Of a DNA stretch of 13,850 nucleotides, positions 6,059 through 13,850 are shown in pieces (within the stretch, counting starts at the first letter, position 1; every line of letters begins with the position of its first letter). The notes beneath the pieces are model-generated. The model searched no databases. It was not told the DNA's origin and saw only the letters and a program-made list of their open reading frames with translations. This DNA is from an uncultured Ruminococcus sp. (lineage in GTDB: Bacteria > Bacillota > Clostridia > Oscillospirales > Ruminococcaceae): NCBI GenBank assembly GCA_945876405.1, contig CAMCOJ010000022.1, forward strand, positions 1 through 13,850, in the 5' to 3' direction. A program made the translations under genes and the position numbers.

Positions 6059-6927
6059 TGAAACTCAGCTTTATAAATAAAAAAGACTGCTCTGTCAATC
6101 TGAAGGATTTTCTTCAGAAGGAAAACGGTGTTTCAGCAAGACTTATCACAAAGCTTAAGCGTCAGCATCTGGGTATAACATGCGGAGGGGAACTTATACG
6201 CACTATAGATGATGTTCCTCCCGGTGCTGAGGTTGTTCTGAATATTTCCGATGAAAATGAAATAGTCCCGAATGGTGCTCTTGATGTACCTGTAATTTAT
6301 GAAGATGAGCATGTTGTGGTTTTCAGCAAGCCTCAGGGAATGCCGGTTCATCCTTCAATGAATCACTACACTGATACGCTTGGAAACTTTTTTTCATGGA
6401 TGTATCCGGATATTACTTTCAGACCGGTAAACCGTCTTGACAGAAATACATCCGGATTATGTGTGGCAGCAAAGAACCAGCATTCCGCAGCCCTTCTTCA
6501 GCGTTCAGTGGAGAAAACATACTATGCATTAATCTGCGGAACTCCTTACAGGCTTTCAGGAACCATTGATGCACCGATAAAACGTCAGACCGAATCCATG
6601 ATAACAAGATGCGTGGCACCGGACGGACAGAGGGCGGTAACGCATTATACCGTGCTTTCTTCATGCGGAAAATACTCATGGGTAAGGGTTAAACTTGAAA
6701 CCGGCAGAACTCATCAGATAAGAGTACATTTTTCATACACAGGGTTTCCTCTTGCCGGTGATGACCTTTACGGCGGCTGCTGTGACGATGCTCACGGTCA
6801 GACACTCCACTGCGGAGATGTTTCTTTTCCGGATTCTGACGGAAATGTGATCAGTCTCAGCACTGAACCCGGTGAAAATATACAGTCCATATTCAGAAAA
6901 TATAATTTCGAAATGATTTCCATGTAA
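6058..6927 (+). CDS. RluA-family RNA pseudouridine synthase
   Basis: The 289-residue protein converts specific uridines to pseudouridine in rRNA or tRNA, by family. An S4-like RNA-binding segment covers about residues 12-65 (LKDFLQKE through PPGAEVVL). The catalytic domain begins at VIYEDEHVVVFSKPQGMPVHP (79-99). RLDRNTSG (126-133) contains the catalytic aspartate D128, and GRTHQIRVHF (216-225) is the second family signature. Residues 160-260 complete the fold. Which of RluA, RluC or RluD it matches cannot be settled by eye, so I give no symbol. The start is coupled to the phosphatase stop (TAATG) and has no strong SD of its own. No convincing terminator hairpin follows the stop. Confidence 0.92.
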   Translation: MKLSFINKKDCSVNLKDFLQKENGVSARLITKLKRQHLGITCGGELIRTIDDVPPGAEVVLNISDENEIVPNGALDVPVIYEDEHVVVFSKPQGMPVHPSMNHYTDTLGNFFSWMYPDITFRPVNRLDRNTSGLCVAAKNQHSAALLQRSVEKTYYALICGTPYRLSGTIDAPIKRQTESMITRCVAPDGQRAVTHYTVLSSCGKYSWVRVKLETGRTHQIRVHFSYTGFPLAGDDLYGGCCDDAHGQTLHCGDVSFPDSDGNVISLSTEPGENIQSIFRKYNFEMISM

Positions 6928-6931
6928 TTTT

Positions 6932-6948
6932 TGTAACCGATTCGTAAA
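6932..6948 (+). promoter_or_regulatory. Weak WalR-like direct repeat
   Basis: TGTAAC (6932-6937), a 5-base spacer and CGTAAA (6943-6948) match the WalR (YycF) consensus TGTWAH-N5-TGTWAH except for one base. Another TGTAAT lies at 6923-6928, but at the wrong spacing. The site is more than 180 bases upstream of the M23 promoter, so a role is doubtful without the better box at 7178. Confidence 0.25.
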
Positions 6949-7126
6949 TAACATGGATAATTTATAATAACAGGTTAATTTTTCTTTCTCAGTAAATATC
7001 GTTCATTAAATTCAAAACAATGTATATTATAACAAAAAAATTCTTACGTGAAATTATACAAGACACGACCTGCAAAATGTTAAGTATATGTAGAAATAAA
7101 CAAAATTCTTTTCTGAATGGGAAAAT

Positions 7127-7141
7127 ATGGCTAAAAGCCAT
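7127..7141. repeat. Perfect 6-bp inverted repeat abutting the M23 gene -35 box
   Basis: ATGGCT, an AAA spacer and AGCCAT form a 15-base perfect palindrome-with-spacer whose last base is the first base of the -35 hexamer. It may be an operator half-site pair or a minor hairpin. No T-run follows, so it does not look like a terminator. Confidence 0.4.
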
Positions 7142-7168
7142 TGCAATTTATTTATTTTCAGTTATAAT
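7141..7168 (+). promoter_or_regulatory. Sigma-A-type promoter for the M23 peptidase gene
   Basis: TTGCAA (7141-7146) and TATAAT (7163-7168) are 16 bases apart. The -10 box is perfect and the -35 box has one mismatch to TTGACA at the fourth base plus the weak final positions. Transcription should begin near 7175, about 37 bases before the start codon. Confidence 0.65.
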
Positions 7169-7177
7169 TATTAACAG

Positions 7178-7194
7178 TGTTACTGGTTTGTAAT
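7178..7194 (+). promoter_or_regulatory. WalR (YycF)-type operator overlapping the transcript start of the M23 gene
   Basis: TGTTAC (7178-7183), a 5-base spacer and TGTAAT (7189-7194) match the published WalR direct-repeat consensus TGTWAH-N5-TGTWAH at every defined position. The box begins about three bases after the predicted transcript start. In Bacillus such downstream placement goes with repression. The downstream gene encodes a cell-wall hydrolase, the classic WalR target class. Binding is inferred; no WalRK gene is in the window. Confidence 0.45.
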
Positions 7195-7211
7195 AATTGA
7201 AGGGAGCTGTT

Positions 7212-8894
7212 ATGATGAGTAGGAAACGTCAGAATGACGTTTCGGATGAAACAGTCAGAAAGCGTAGTAAATTTTCAGGAGCAATGATAAAACTTGGAGC
7301 ATATGCTGCATATTCGGTGATCTTTCTTCTGAAAAAACTTAACAGAATACTCTGCGACAGTGCTAAAGCATTTACTTCAAAAACAACAGCATTGATTCTG
7401 GGCGTAATAAAGAAGTTTAAGAGCATAGGAAGAAAGATTCTGCTTCCTTTTGTTTCATGCCTTAAACCTTCACGCGGCAGATTTACAGCCAAACGTGCTG
7501 AAACAGATCTTACTGTAAGCAGCATCAGGATAACAAACTTTAAGCAGTTTATCAACAAAACTGTAAACTATGCTGTTCCTGCTGCGGCCATAGTCGTGTT
7601 TGCGGCTGTACTTGCCAATGCATCAAAGATTGACAGGCAGATTTCTGAACACAATGCAGGTTCAGATGTTGACAATGATGTTTTTATCGCTGCATCAAAG
7701 GATCTTGGGTTTGCAGATGAGATTGCAGATGAAGTCAGTTTTGAAGACGGAAAACTCAGATTCGCACAGCCGTATGAAAGATTTCTTGAAGATGCCGGAA
7801 CTGATGATATCAGCGTTATTGACTCGGTTGGTGTTTTTTCTGATGGTCAGTTTATCGGAGCTTTGACAGATGAAACGGAACTGAAGAATATTCTTTCTTC
7901 CGGACTTGAGGAGATAAAAAAACAGCCTGATGTAATTGATGCGGTTTATAAGAATGTCATTGAGTATCGAAAGGGTGTTTACAGGACAGATACACTTACT
8001 GATGCCGTCAGTATTATGGAGTTTCTGAACAGTGGTACTGAGGAAAAACGATATGTTGTGGAGGAAGGCGATTCCCTTTATCTTATCGCTGAAAACAACG
8101 GCATAACTTTTGAGAAACTCCTGGAGATGAATCCGGAACTTATGGAGAATCCGGATCTCTGTGTAATCGGTACAGAGCTTGTCGTTGAACGCAGCAGCAG
8201 TAATCTTCCTGTTGTTATTACAAAGGAAGTAAAAGAAAAAGCAGTTCTGCCGTATGAAACCCAGACTGTTGAGAGCGATTCACTTTTCGTTGGTGAGACT
8301 GAAGTTCTGGTTGACGGTGTGAACGGTGAATGTGAAAATCTCCTTCACATAACCTGTGAGGGCAGTACAGAACTCAGCCGTGAGGTTATATCTTCTTCAG
8401 TAATTGCAGAGGCTGTTCCTGAGATGATAGCTGTGGGAGTTAAACAGAGAGAGGCTGTTGGTACACCTGATTCTGCAGAAACTGTTCTTGAAGGAAACGG
8501 AATGTTTATGTGGCCGGTAAACGGCGGATATATAAGCGATGTATTCGGAAGCAACAGAAATCACAAAGGACTTGATATTGCAGCTCCTGAGGGAACGGAT
8601 ATCTATGCCGCTGCAGAGGGTAAGGTAATTGCGGCCGGCTGGAATACAGGCGGTTACGGTTACTTTGTGATGATAGACCACGGAAACGGCTATGCAACAC
8701 TTTACGGGCATATGAGTAAGGTCATAGCATCAAACGGAGCTGAGGTAAAGTGCGGTGACCTGATTGGTGAAGTTGGTACGACAGGAGACTCAACGGGAAA
8801 TCACCTTCACTTCGAAGTAAGATACCAGAATGTCTGTCAGAACCCGGCATCATATATCAGTGTGAATTCAACTGTTTCTTCATCAGAAGAGTAA
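7212..8894 (+). CDS. Membrane-anchored LysM-G5-M23 peptidoglycan endopeptidase
   Basis: The 560-residue protein is a predicted cell-wall hydrolase that cuts peptide cross-links. In order: a Lys/Arg-rich N-terminal region (1-118) with two short hydrophobic stretches (about 26-45, 57-66); a transmembrane helix (121-138); a linker; a LysM glycan-binding domain (about 280-326, YVVEEGDSLYLIAE); a G5 domain (about 333-411, ending AVGVK); and an M23 domain (about 446-545). Zinc ligands are H451 and D455 (HKGLD) and H533 (HLHFE); H500 (YGHMS) and H531 complete the active site, so it should be active, unlike the degenerate EnvC/NlpD type. AAGGGAG at 7200-7206 serves ATG 7212 or the adjacent ATG 7215; an in-frame TTG at 7197 lacks a site. 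Its own promoter and a WalR-like box lie just upstream. It converges on uvrA. Confidence 0.93.
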   Translation: MMSRKRQNDVSDETVRKRSKFSGAMIKLGAYAAYSVIFLLKKLNRILCDSAKAFTSKTTALILGVIKKFKSIGRKILLPFVSCLKPSRGRFTAKRAETDLTVSSIRITNFKQFINKTVNYAVPAAAIVVFAAVLANASKIDRQISEHNAGSDVDNDVFIAASKDLGFADEIADEVSFEDGKLRFAQPYERFLEDAGTDDISVIDSVGVFSDGQFIGALTDETELKNILSSGLEEIKKQPDVIDAVYKNVIEYRKGVYRTDTLTDAVSIMEFLNSGTEEKRYVVEEGDSLYLIAENNGITFEKLLEMNPELMENPDLCVIGTELVVERSSSNLPVVITKEVKEKAVLPYETQTVESDSLFVGETEVLVDGVNGECENLLHITCEGSTELSREVISSSVIAEAVPEMIAVGVKQREAVGTPDSAETVLEGNGMFMWPVNGGYISDVFGSNRNHKGLDIAAPEGTDIYAAAEGKVIAAGWNTGGYGYFVMIDHGNGYATLYGHMSKVIASNGAEVKCGDLIGEVGTTGDSTGNHLHFEVRYQNVCQNPASYISVNSTVSSSEE

Positions 8895-8901
8895 ATTTAT
8901 A

Positions 8902-8925
8902 GTAAACGCAATAAATTGCGTTTAC
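8902..8925. terminator. Hairpin between convergent genes, possible bidirectional terminator
   Basis: GTAAACGCAA (8902-8911), loop TAAA, and TTGCGTTTAC (8916-8925) form a perfect 10-bp stem seven bases after the M23 stop codon. The position suits a terminator, but neither side has a proper U-tract, so it may instead be a transcript-end stabilising structure. Confidence 0.45.
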
Positions 8926-8929
8926 CGGT

Positions 8930-8972
8930 GCCGATCTGCACGGAGATGACGCAGTCATCGGATGTGCAAGGC
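8930..8972. repeat. Compound palindrome downstream of uvrA and the M23 gene
   Basis: Three nested complementary arm pairs share one centre near 8952: GATGAC/GTCATC (8945-8950, 8954-8959, loop GCA), TGCAC/GTGCA (8937-8941, 8964-8968) and GCC/GGC (8930-8932, 8970-8972), separated by small internal loops. It lies directly after the hairpin at 8902 and 17 bases past the uvrA stop. It could be the uvrA terminator stem or a dispersed intergenic repeat unit. Confidence 0.45.
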
Positions 8973-8988
8973 AATATAATTATAAAAA

Positions 8989-11820
8989 TCAGAGATATTT
9001 TTTCAGATACTGACCTGTATATGATTTTTCACATTTTACAATTTCTTCAGGCGTTCCGGTGGCAATTATTGTGCCGCCGTTGTCACCGCCTTCAGGACCG
9101 ATATCTATGATGTGGTCACATACTTTTATCAGACCAAGGTTGTGTTCGATAACAAGTACGGTATTTCCGTTGTCCACAAGCTTCTGAAGTACTTCTGTAA
9201 GTTTGTGGATATCTGCGTTGTGAAGACCTGTTGTCGGTTCGTCAAGAATGTAGATGGTTTTTCCTGTTGAACGTTTTGAGAGTTCAGTGGCAAGTTTTAC
9301 TCTCTGTGCCTCACCCCCCGACAGTGTTGTTGCCGGCTGGCCTATCTTTATATATCCAAGTCCGACTTCCTGAAGGGTTTTAAGTTTCCTTGAGATTTTC
9401 GGAATATTGGCGAAGAATTCTGCTCCTTCGTCAACTGTCATTTCCAGTACATCGTATATGCTCTTGTCCTTGTACTTTACTTCAAGAGTTTCCCTGTTGT
9501 ATCTGTGTCCCTTGCAGACTTCACACGGTACATAGACATCAGGGAGAAAGTGCATTTCTATCTTGATGATACCGTCACCTTCACAGGCTTCACAGCGTCC
9601 TCCCTTTACGTTGAAGGAGAAACGTCCTGCGGTATAGCCCTTCATCTTTGAATGGTTTGTCTGAGCGAAGAGTTCACGTATATCGCCGAACACTCCTGTA
9701 TAGGTTGCAGGATTTGAACGCGGTGTGCGGCCTATAGGAGACTGGTCGATGTCAATTACCTTGTCAAGATACTCGAGTCCCGTCATTTCAGTGAATTTTC
9801 CCGGGATAACCTTTGCTCTGTTAAGCTTTGCAGCAAGATTTTTGTAGATTATCTCATTTACCAGTGAGGATTTTCCTGAGCCTGAAACACCGGTTACGCA
9901 GGTAAATGTTCCGAGCGGAATATCCACGTCTATATTTTTCAGATTGTTCTGAGCTGCACCTCTGACTGAAAGGAAGTTTCCGTTTCCTGTCCTCCTTTTC
10001 TCAGGTACAGGAATGGATTTTTTACCGCTGAGATACTGCCCGGTTATGGATTCATCACATTTGAGAAGTTCATCAACAGTTCCGCTGAAAACTATATTTC
10101 CGCCGTTTACTCCGGCACCGGGACCGATGTCGACAATGTGGTCAGCTGCATACATTGTGTCATCGTCATGTTCAACCACTATAAGTGTATTTCCAAGGTC
10201 GCGGAGTTTTTTAAGTGTGCTGATAAGCTTGTCGTTGTCTCTCTGGTGGAGACCGATACTCGGTTCGTCGAGAATATAGAGGACACCCATAAGTGAGGAG
10301 CCAATCTGTGTGGCAAGTCTTATACGCTGACTTTCACCGCCTGACAGTGTTCCGGCAGAGCGTGAAAGTGTAAGGTATCCGAGTCCGACATTTTTCAGGA
10401 AGGTAAGGCGTGACTTTATCTCCTTGATAATTGATTTTCCGATAATCTGTTCCTTTTCCGTGAGAACAAGTTTGTCAAAGAAATCAAGGGAATCATCAAC
10501 GGAGAGGTCAGAAAGTTCCGCTATATTCATGCCTCCGACAGTTACGCCGAGAATCTCTTTTTTAAGTCTCATTCCCTGACAGTCAGGACAAAGTTTTTCA
10601 GTCATGCAGTGTTCAATCTCGTCCTTTGAGTATGAGTTACCGCCTTCCTTGTAACGACGGTAAAGATTGTTTATTACGCCCTCGAAAGGAGAACGGTATG
10701 TTCCGCCGCCGTATTTTGAGTCGCGGTGAAGTTCCAGCGGCTTGTCACCTGTGCCGTAGAGGAAGAGACTGAGCTGTTCTTCAGTAAGTTCATTTACTGG
10801 CTTGTCGAGAGGAATGCCGTATTCCTTTGAGATTGCAGTGTAGTACATCATTGCAAATGAACTTGGTGTAAGTGAGTTCCATCCGGAAGCGTGAATTGCT
10901 CCGTCAAGGATACTGAGGTCTCTGTTCGGAACGATAAGATCAGGGTCTATTTCCTGAAATACACCAAGACCTGTACATGTCCCGCAGGCACCTGAAGGAT
11001 TGTTGAATGAGAACATTCCCGGAGTCAGTTCCTCGATTGATATGTCGTGATCCGGACAGGAGTAGGTGAGTGAGAATGTCATCTCCTTATCACCGATTAC
11101 ATCTGCTATAATAAGACCTTTTGAGATGGAGTTTATCGTTTCAAGGCTGTCTGCGATACGTGACTCTATACCTTCCTTTATAACTATTCTGTCTACCACT
11201 ATCTCTATGCTGTGCTTTTTATTTTTTTCAAGGGTGATCTCTTCAGAGAGGTCGTATATTATTCCGTCACAGCGGACACGGACATATCCTGAACGTTTTG
11301 CAGCTTCAAGTTCCTTTGCATGTGTGCCTTTTCTTCCGCGTACTATCGGAGCCATAAGCTGAATCTTTGTGCCTTTTTCAAGAGCCATAAGCTTGTCCAC
11401 AATCTGATCCGTTGTCTGCTGTCTTATTTCTCTGTGACATACAGGGCAGTGAGGAATGCCTGTTCTTGCAAAGAGAAGTCTGTAGTAGTCATGTATCTCG
11501 GTTATGGTGCCTACTGTTGAACGAGGGTTCTTTGATGTGGTTTTCTGGTCTATTGAAATGGCAGGAGACAGACCTTCTATGCTGTCCACATCAGGCTTGT
11601 TTGCCTGACCGAGAAACATGCGGGCATATGATGAAAGACTCTCCACATACCGTCTCTGACCGTCTGCATATATTGTATCAAATGCAAGAGATGATTTTCC
11701 TGAACCTGAAAGTCCCGTCATAACTATGAGCTTGTCTCTTTCAAGTTCGATGTCTATATTTTTCAGGTTGTGCTCTCTGGCACCCTTTATGATAATTTTG
11801 TTGTTTGCCAATTTACTCAC
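8989..11820 (-). CDS. uvrA: UvrA, excinuclease ABC subunit A
   Basis: UvrA is the DNA-damage sensor ATPase of nucleotide excision repair; it loads UvrB at lesions. The 943-residue length is normal. The first ABC module has Walker [10 protein letters not shown] (36-44), signature LSGGESQR (492-499) and LDEP (517-520); the second has GVSGSGKSS (644-652), LSGGEAQR (833-840) and LDEP (859-862). Zinc modules are C743/C746/C766/C769, C125/C128 with C411/C414, and C255/H258/C279/C282, in which His replaces the usual second Cys. The start is GTG (11818-11820), overlapping uvrB by eight bases. A TTG three codons later (11809-11811) is a real alternative because AAAGGTGAG is better spaced for it. It forms an operon with uvrB and ends convergent to the M23 gene. 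Confidence 0.98.
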   Translation of the reverse strand: MSKLANNKIIIKGAREHNLKNIDIELERDKLIVMTGLSGSGKSSLAFDTIYADGQRRYVESLSSYARMFLGQANKPDVDSIEGLSPAISIDQKTTSKNPRSTVGTITEIHDYYRLLFARTGIPHCPVCHREIRQQTTDQIVDKLMALEKGTKIQLMAPIVRGRKGTHAKELEAAKRSGYVRVRCDGIIYDLSEEITLEKNKKHSIEIVVDRIVIKEGIESRIADSLETINSISKGLIIADVIGDKEMTFSLTYSCPDHDISIEELTPGMFSFNNPSGACGTCTGLGVFQEIDPDLIVPNRDLSILDGAIHASGWNSLTPSSFAMMYYTAISKEYGIPLDKPVNELTEEQLSLFLYGTGDKPLELHRDSKYGGGTYRSPFEGVINNLYRRYKEGGNSYSKDEIEHCMTEKLCPDCQGMRLKKEILGVTVGGMNIAELSDLSVDDSLDFFDKLVLTEKEQIIGKSIIKEIKSRLTFLKNVGLGYLTLSRSAGTLSGGESQRIRLATQIGSSLMGVLYILDEPSIGLHQRDNDKLISTLKKLRDLGNTLIVVEHDDDTMYAADHIVDIGPGAGVNGGNIVFSGTVDELLKCDESITGQYLSGKKSIPVPEKRRTGNGNFLSVRGAAQNNLKNIDVDIPLGTFTCVTGVSGSGKSSLVNEIIYKNLAAKLNRAKVIPGKFTEMTGLEYLDKVIDIDQSPIGRTPRSNPATYTGVFGDIRELFAQTNHSKMKGYTAGRFSFNVKGGRCEACEGDGIIKIEMHFLPDVYVPCEVCKGHRYNRETLEVKYKDKSIYDVLEMTVDEGAEFFANIPKISRKLKTLQEVGLGYIKIGQPATTLSGGEAQRVKLATELSKRSTGKTIYILDEPTTGLHNADIHKLTEVLQKLVDNGNTVLVIEHNLGLIKVCDHIIDIGPEGGDNGGTIIATGTPEEIVKCEKSYTGQYLKKYL

Positions 11821-13774
11821 CTTTCAGTTCGGCGATTCTGTCACGCAGGTATGCGGCGTGTTCAAATTCGAGAAGTTTTGCCGCTTCTTTCATCTGAGCA
11901 GTAAGAATTTCAATCTGCTCCTTCTTTTCACGTGCGGACATATTGCCGGTATCTTTATTTTCCTCGGTTTTCTTCTTTGATGTTATTTCAATTATTTCTC
12001 TTACATCCTTGATGATGGTTTTTGGGACTATACCGTGTTCCTTATTGTACTGCATCTGTATGCTTCTTCTTCTCTCTGTTTCAGTAATCGCATTTTCCAT
12101 GGAGCGGGTAACAGAGTCAGCATACATAATAACCTTGCCCTCAGCATTTCTGGCTGCACGTCCGATTGTCTGGATAAGGGATGTTTCGCTTCTGAGAAAT
12201 CCCTCCTTGTCGGCATCAAGTATAGCCACAAGTGATACTTCAGGGATATCGAGTCCCTCACGGAGAAGATTGATTCCCACAAGTACATCGAATTCGCCTT
12301 TTCTCAGGTCGCGGATTATTTCCATACGTTCCACTGTATCAATATCATGGTGCAGATAACGTACTTTTATACCAGCATTTTCAAGATAGGTCGTAAGGTC
12401 TTCGGCCATTTTCTTGGTCAGGGTGGTAATCAGTACTCTTTCGTTTTTATCCGTTCTGATATTTATCTCGGATATGATATCATCTATCTGACCGGCAATA
12501 GGTTTTACTATTATTTCAGGATCCACAAGTCCGGTTGGTCTGATAACCTGTTCCACTATCTGCGAAGACTGCTCATGTTCAATCGGTCCCGGAGTGGCAC
12601 TGACGTAGATTGCCTGATTTATTCTCTCCTGAAATTCATCGAAGTTAAGAGGTCTGTTATCCAGAGCACTCGGCAGTCTGAATCCGTAGTTTATAAGAGT
12701 TTCCTTTCGCGCCTTGTCGCCGGCGTGCATTCCTCTTACCTGCGGTAGGGTAACATGACTTTCGTCTACTATAAGAAGAAAATCTTCAGGGAAGTAGTCG
12801 AGCAGTGTAAACGGTGTGCTCCCCGGTTCGCGTCCTGAGAGCACACGCGAATAGTTTTCTATACCGCTGCAGAATCCGACTTCCGTAAGCATCTCCATGT
12901 CGTAATGTGTTCTTTCAGCTATTCGCTGGGCCTCGATAAGTTTGTGATTTTCAGTGAAATATTCTATACGTTCCGCAAGCTCGGCATCAAGTTCCTTTAT
13001 AGCTGCATTTATCTTTTCAGACGAAACAACATGGTGTGATGCCGGGAAAAATGCTGTATGCGAGAGCTGTGAAATAACGTTTCCGGTTACAGGATTTATC
13101 TCACTTATCCTGTCAATCTCATCTCCGAAAAATTCCACACGTACAGCCTTTTCACCCGAGTCAGAAGGGAATACTTCAACAACGTCTCCCCGTACTCTGA
13201 ATCTGTTTCTCTGGAAGTCGATATCATTTCTCTCGTAGTGAATACCAACAAGTTCCTCAAGCAGTTTGTCGCGGGATTTTTCCATACCCTCACGTACTGA
13301 CACCGTGCGGGCACGGTATTCATTCGGGTCACCGAGGGTGTATATGCATGATACACTGGAAACTATTATTACGTCACGGCGTTCTGAAAGAGCGGTTGTT
13401 GCGGAATGACGAAGTTTGTCTATTTCTTCATTTATCGATGAGTCCTTCTCTATAAAAGTGTCCGTTCCCGGAATATACGCTTCCGGCTGGTAGTAGTCGT
13501 AGTACGAAACAAAGTATTCGACAGCGTTTTCAGGGAAGAATTCCTTGAATTCCGAGCAGAGCTGAGCTGCAAGTGTTTTGTTGTGAGCGAGCACAAGTGT
13601 CGGTCTGTTTACGTTCGCAATTACATTTGCCATCGTAAATGTTTTACCTGAACCGGTTACACCGAGTAAAGTCTGAACATGGTCTCCCCTGTTCAGACCC
13701 TCAGTAAGTTCCCGTATTGCCTTCGGCTGGTCGCCTGAGGGTGCGTAAGGGGAAACAAGTTTGAATCTGTCCAT
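11813..13774 (-). CDS. uvrB: UvrB, excinuclease ABC subunit B
   Basis: UvrB is the damage-verifying helicase-like subunit that recruits UvrC for the incisions. The 653-residue protein is full length. Motifs: Walker A GVTGSGKT (38-45); the beta-hairpin start [12 protein letters not shown] (91-102) that inserts between DNA strands; DESH (337-340); [16 protein letters not shown] (501-516); GRAARN (538-543); and a C-terminal UVR coiled-coil domain (about 618-653) for UvrC/UvrA contact. The ATG at 13774 has AAAGGAG six bases upstream. Only 36 genomic bases remain before the adapter, so the promoter is not resolved; an AT-rich stretch at 13801-13810 could hold part of a -10 box, and no complete LexA box is seen. 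It is the first visible gene of the uvrBA operon. Confidence 0.98.
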   Translation of the reverse strand: MDRFKLVSPYAPSGDQPKAIRELTEGLNRGDHVQTLLGVTGSGKTFTMANVIANVNRPTLVLAHNKTLAAQLCSEFKEFFPENAVEYFVSYYDYYQPEAYIPGTDTFIEKDSSINEEIDKLRHSATTALSERRDVIIVSSVSCIYTLGDPNEYRARTVSVREGMEKSRDKLLEELVGIHYERNDIDFQRNRFRVRGDVVEVFPSDSGEKAVRVEFFGDEIDRISEINPVTGNVISQLSHTAFFPASHHVVSSEKINAAIKELDAELAERIEYFTENHKLIEAQRIAERTHYDMEMLTEVGFCSGIENYSRVLSGREPGSTPFTLLDYFPEDFLLIVDESHVTLPQVRGMHAGDKARKETLINYGFRLPSALDNRPLNFDEFQERINQAIYVSATPGPIEHEQSSQIVEQVIRPTGLVDPEIIVKPIAGQIDDIISEINIRTDKNERVLITTLTKKMAEDLTTYLENAGIKVRYLHHDIDTVERMEIIRDLRKGEFDVLVGINLLREGLDIPEVSLVAILDADKEGFLRSETSLIQTIGRAARNAEGKVIMYADSVTRSMENAITETERRRSIQMQYNKEHGIVPKTIIKDVREIIEITSKKKTEENKDTGNMSAREKKEQIEILTAQMKEAAKLLEFEHAAYLRDRIAELKGE

Positions 13775-13810
13775 CTTTTGCTCCTTTCATTTCTTTGTAA
13801 CATATATATT

Positions 13811-13850
13811 CTGTCTCTTATACACATCTCCGAGCCCACGAGACAGGCAG
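13811..13850 (-). other. Illumina Nextera P7-side adapter (non-genomic)
   Basis: The Tn5 mosaic end CTGTCTCTTATACACATCT (13811-13829) is followed by the Nextera read-2 tail ending CACGAGAC at 13844. AGGCAG (13845-13850) matches the first six bases of i7 index N703 as I remember it. This is library sequence and should be trimmed. Confidence 0.98.

Noticed and set aside
6427..6460. Asn in place of His before RLD in the pseudouridine synthase catalytic motif.
   Set aside because: NRLDR is common in Firmicute RluA-family proteins and the catalytic Asp is intact.
6928..7000. Terminator for the phosphatase/pseudouridine synthase pair (TAACC/GGTTA arms followed by T-rich sequence).
   Set aside because: The stem is only 5 bp with a loop of more than 35 bases, so there is no credible hairpin.
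13775..13810. LexA/SOS box upstream of uvrB.
   Set aside because: The remaining 36 genomic bases contain no GAAC-N4-GTTC pattern. The promoter region is mostly cut off, so SOS control can be neither shown nor excluded.
41..13810. Search for CRISPR arrays, tRNA/rRNA genes, riboswitches, toxin-antitoxin or phage genes.
   Set aside because: Gaps between genes are all under 290 bases and none shows such structure. The region is housekeeping.
1..13850. Inverted 19-base Tn5 mosaic ends at both ends, suggesting a 13.8-kb composite transposon.
   Set aside because: The mosaic ends are followed by Nextera adapter and index bases, and no transposase is present. They are library artefacts.

Overview
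The window is an ordinary housekeeping stretch from an anaerobic, low-to-moderate-GC Firmicute. Gene order, protein sequences and strong Shine-Dalgarno sites suggest a Clostridia member, possibly Ruminococcus/Oscillospiraceae, though the genus is a guess. Bases 1-40 and 13811-13850 are not genomic: they are Illumina Nextera (Tn5) library adapters with remnants of the i5 and i7 indices. The biological sequence is therefore 41-13810.

Layout. (1) 41-5336, minus strand: one operon apbE-rnfC-rnfD-rnfG-rnfE-rnfA-rnfB, with rnfB cut by the left end. It encodes the Rnf ferredoxin:NAD+ oxidoreductase, a cation-pumping membrane complex, preceded by the flavin transferase that should attach FMN to RnfD and RnfG. 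Genes overlap or lie within about 25 bases of each other, most with clear ribosome-binding sites. A near-consensus sigma-A promoter lies upstream of apbE. (2) 5337-5440: a short divergent intergenic region whose TATAATTATA palindrome can serve as the -10 element in both directions. (3) 5441-6927, plus strand: a histidine phosphatase and an RluA-type pseudouridine synthase, coupled by a TAATG overlap. (4) 6928-7211: a regulatory region with a good promoter, a consensus-matching WalR-type box just downstream of it, a weaker upstream copy and a short inverted repeat. (5) 7212-8894, plus: a membrane-anchored LysM-G5-M23 cell-wall endopeptidase. (6) 8895-8988: a convergent intergenic region with a perfect 10-bp hairpin and a second compound palindrome. 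(7) 8989-13774, minus: the uvrB-uvrA nucleotide excision repair operon.

I saw no mobile element, CRISPR array, rRNA, tRNA or clearly novel system. The points most worth checking are: the apbE reading frame carries a membrane anchor and an almost perfect SD but has AUC where the start codon should be; both predicted flavinylation sites (RnfD, RnfG) depart from the known ApbE consensus at the same position; RnfE has a four-cysteine C-terminal tail; and a WalR-like operator sits beside the transcription start of the M23 peptidase gene.
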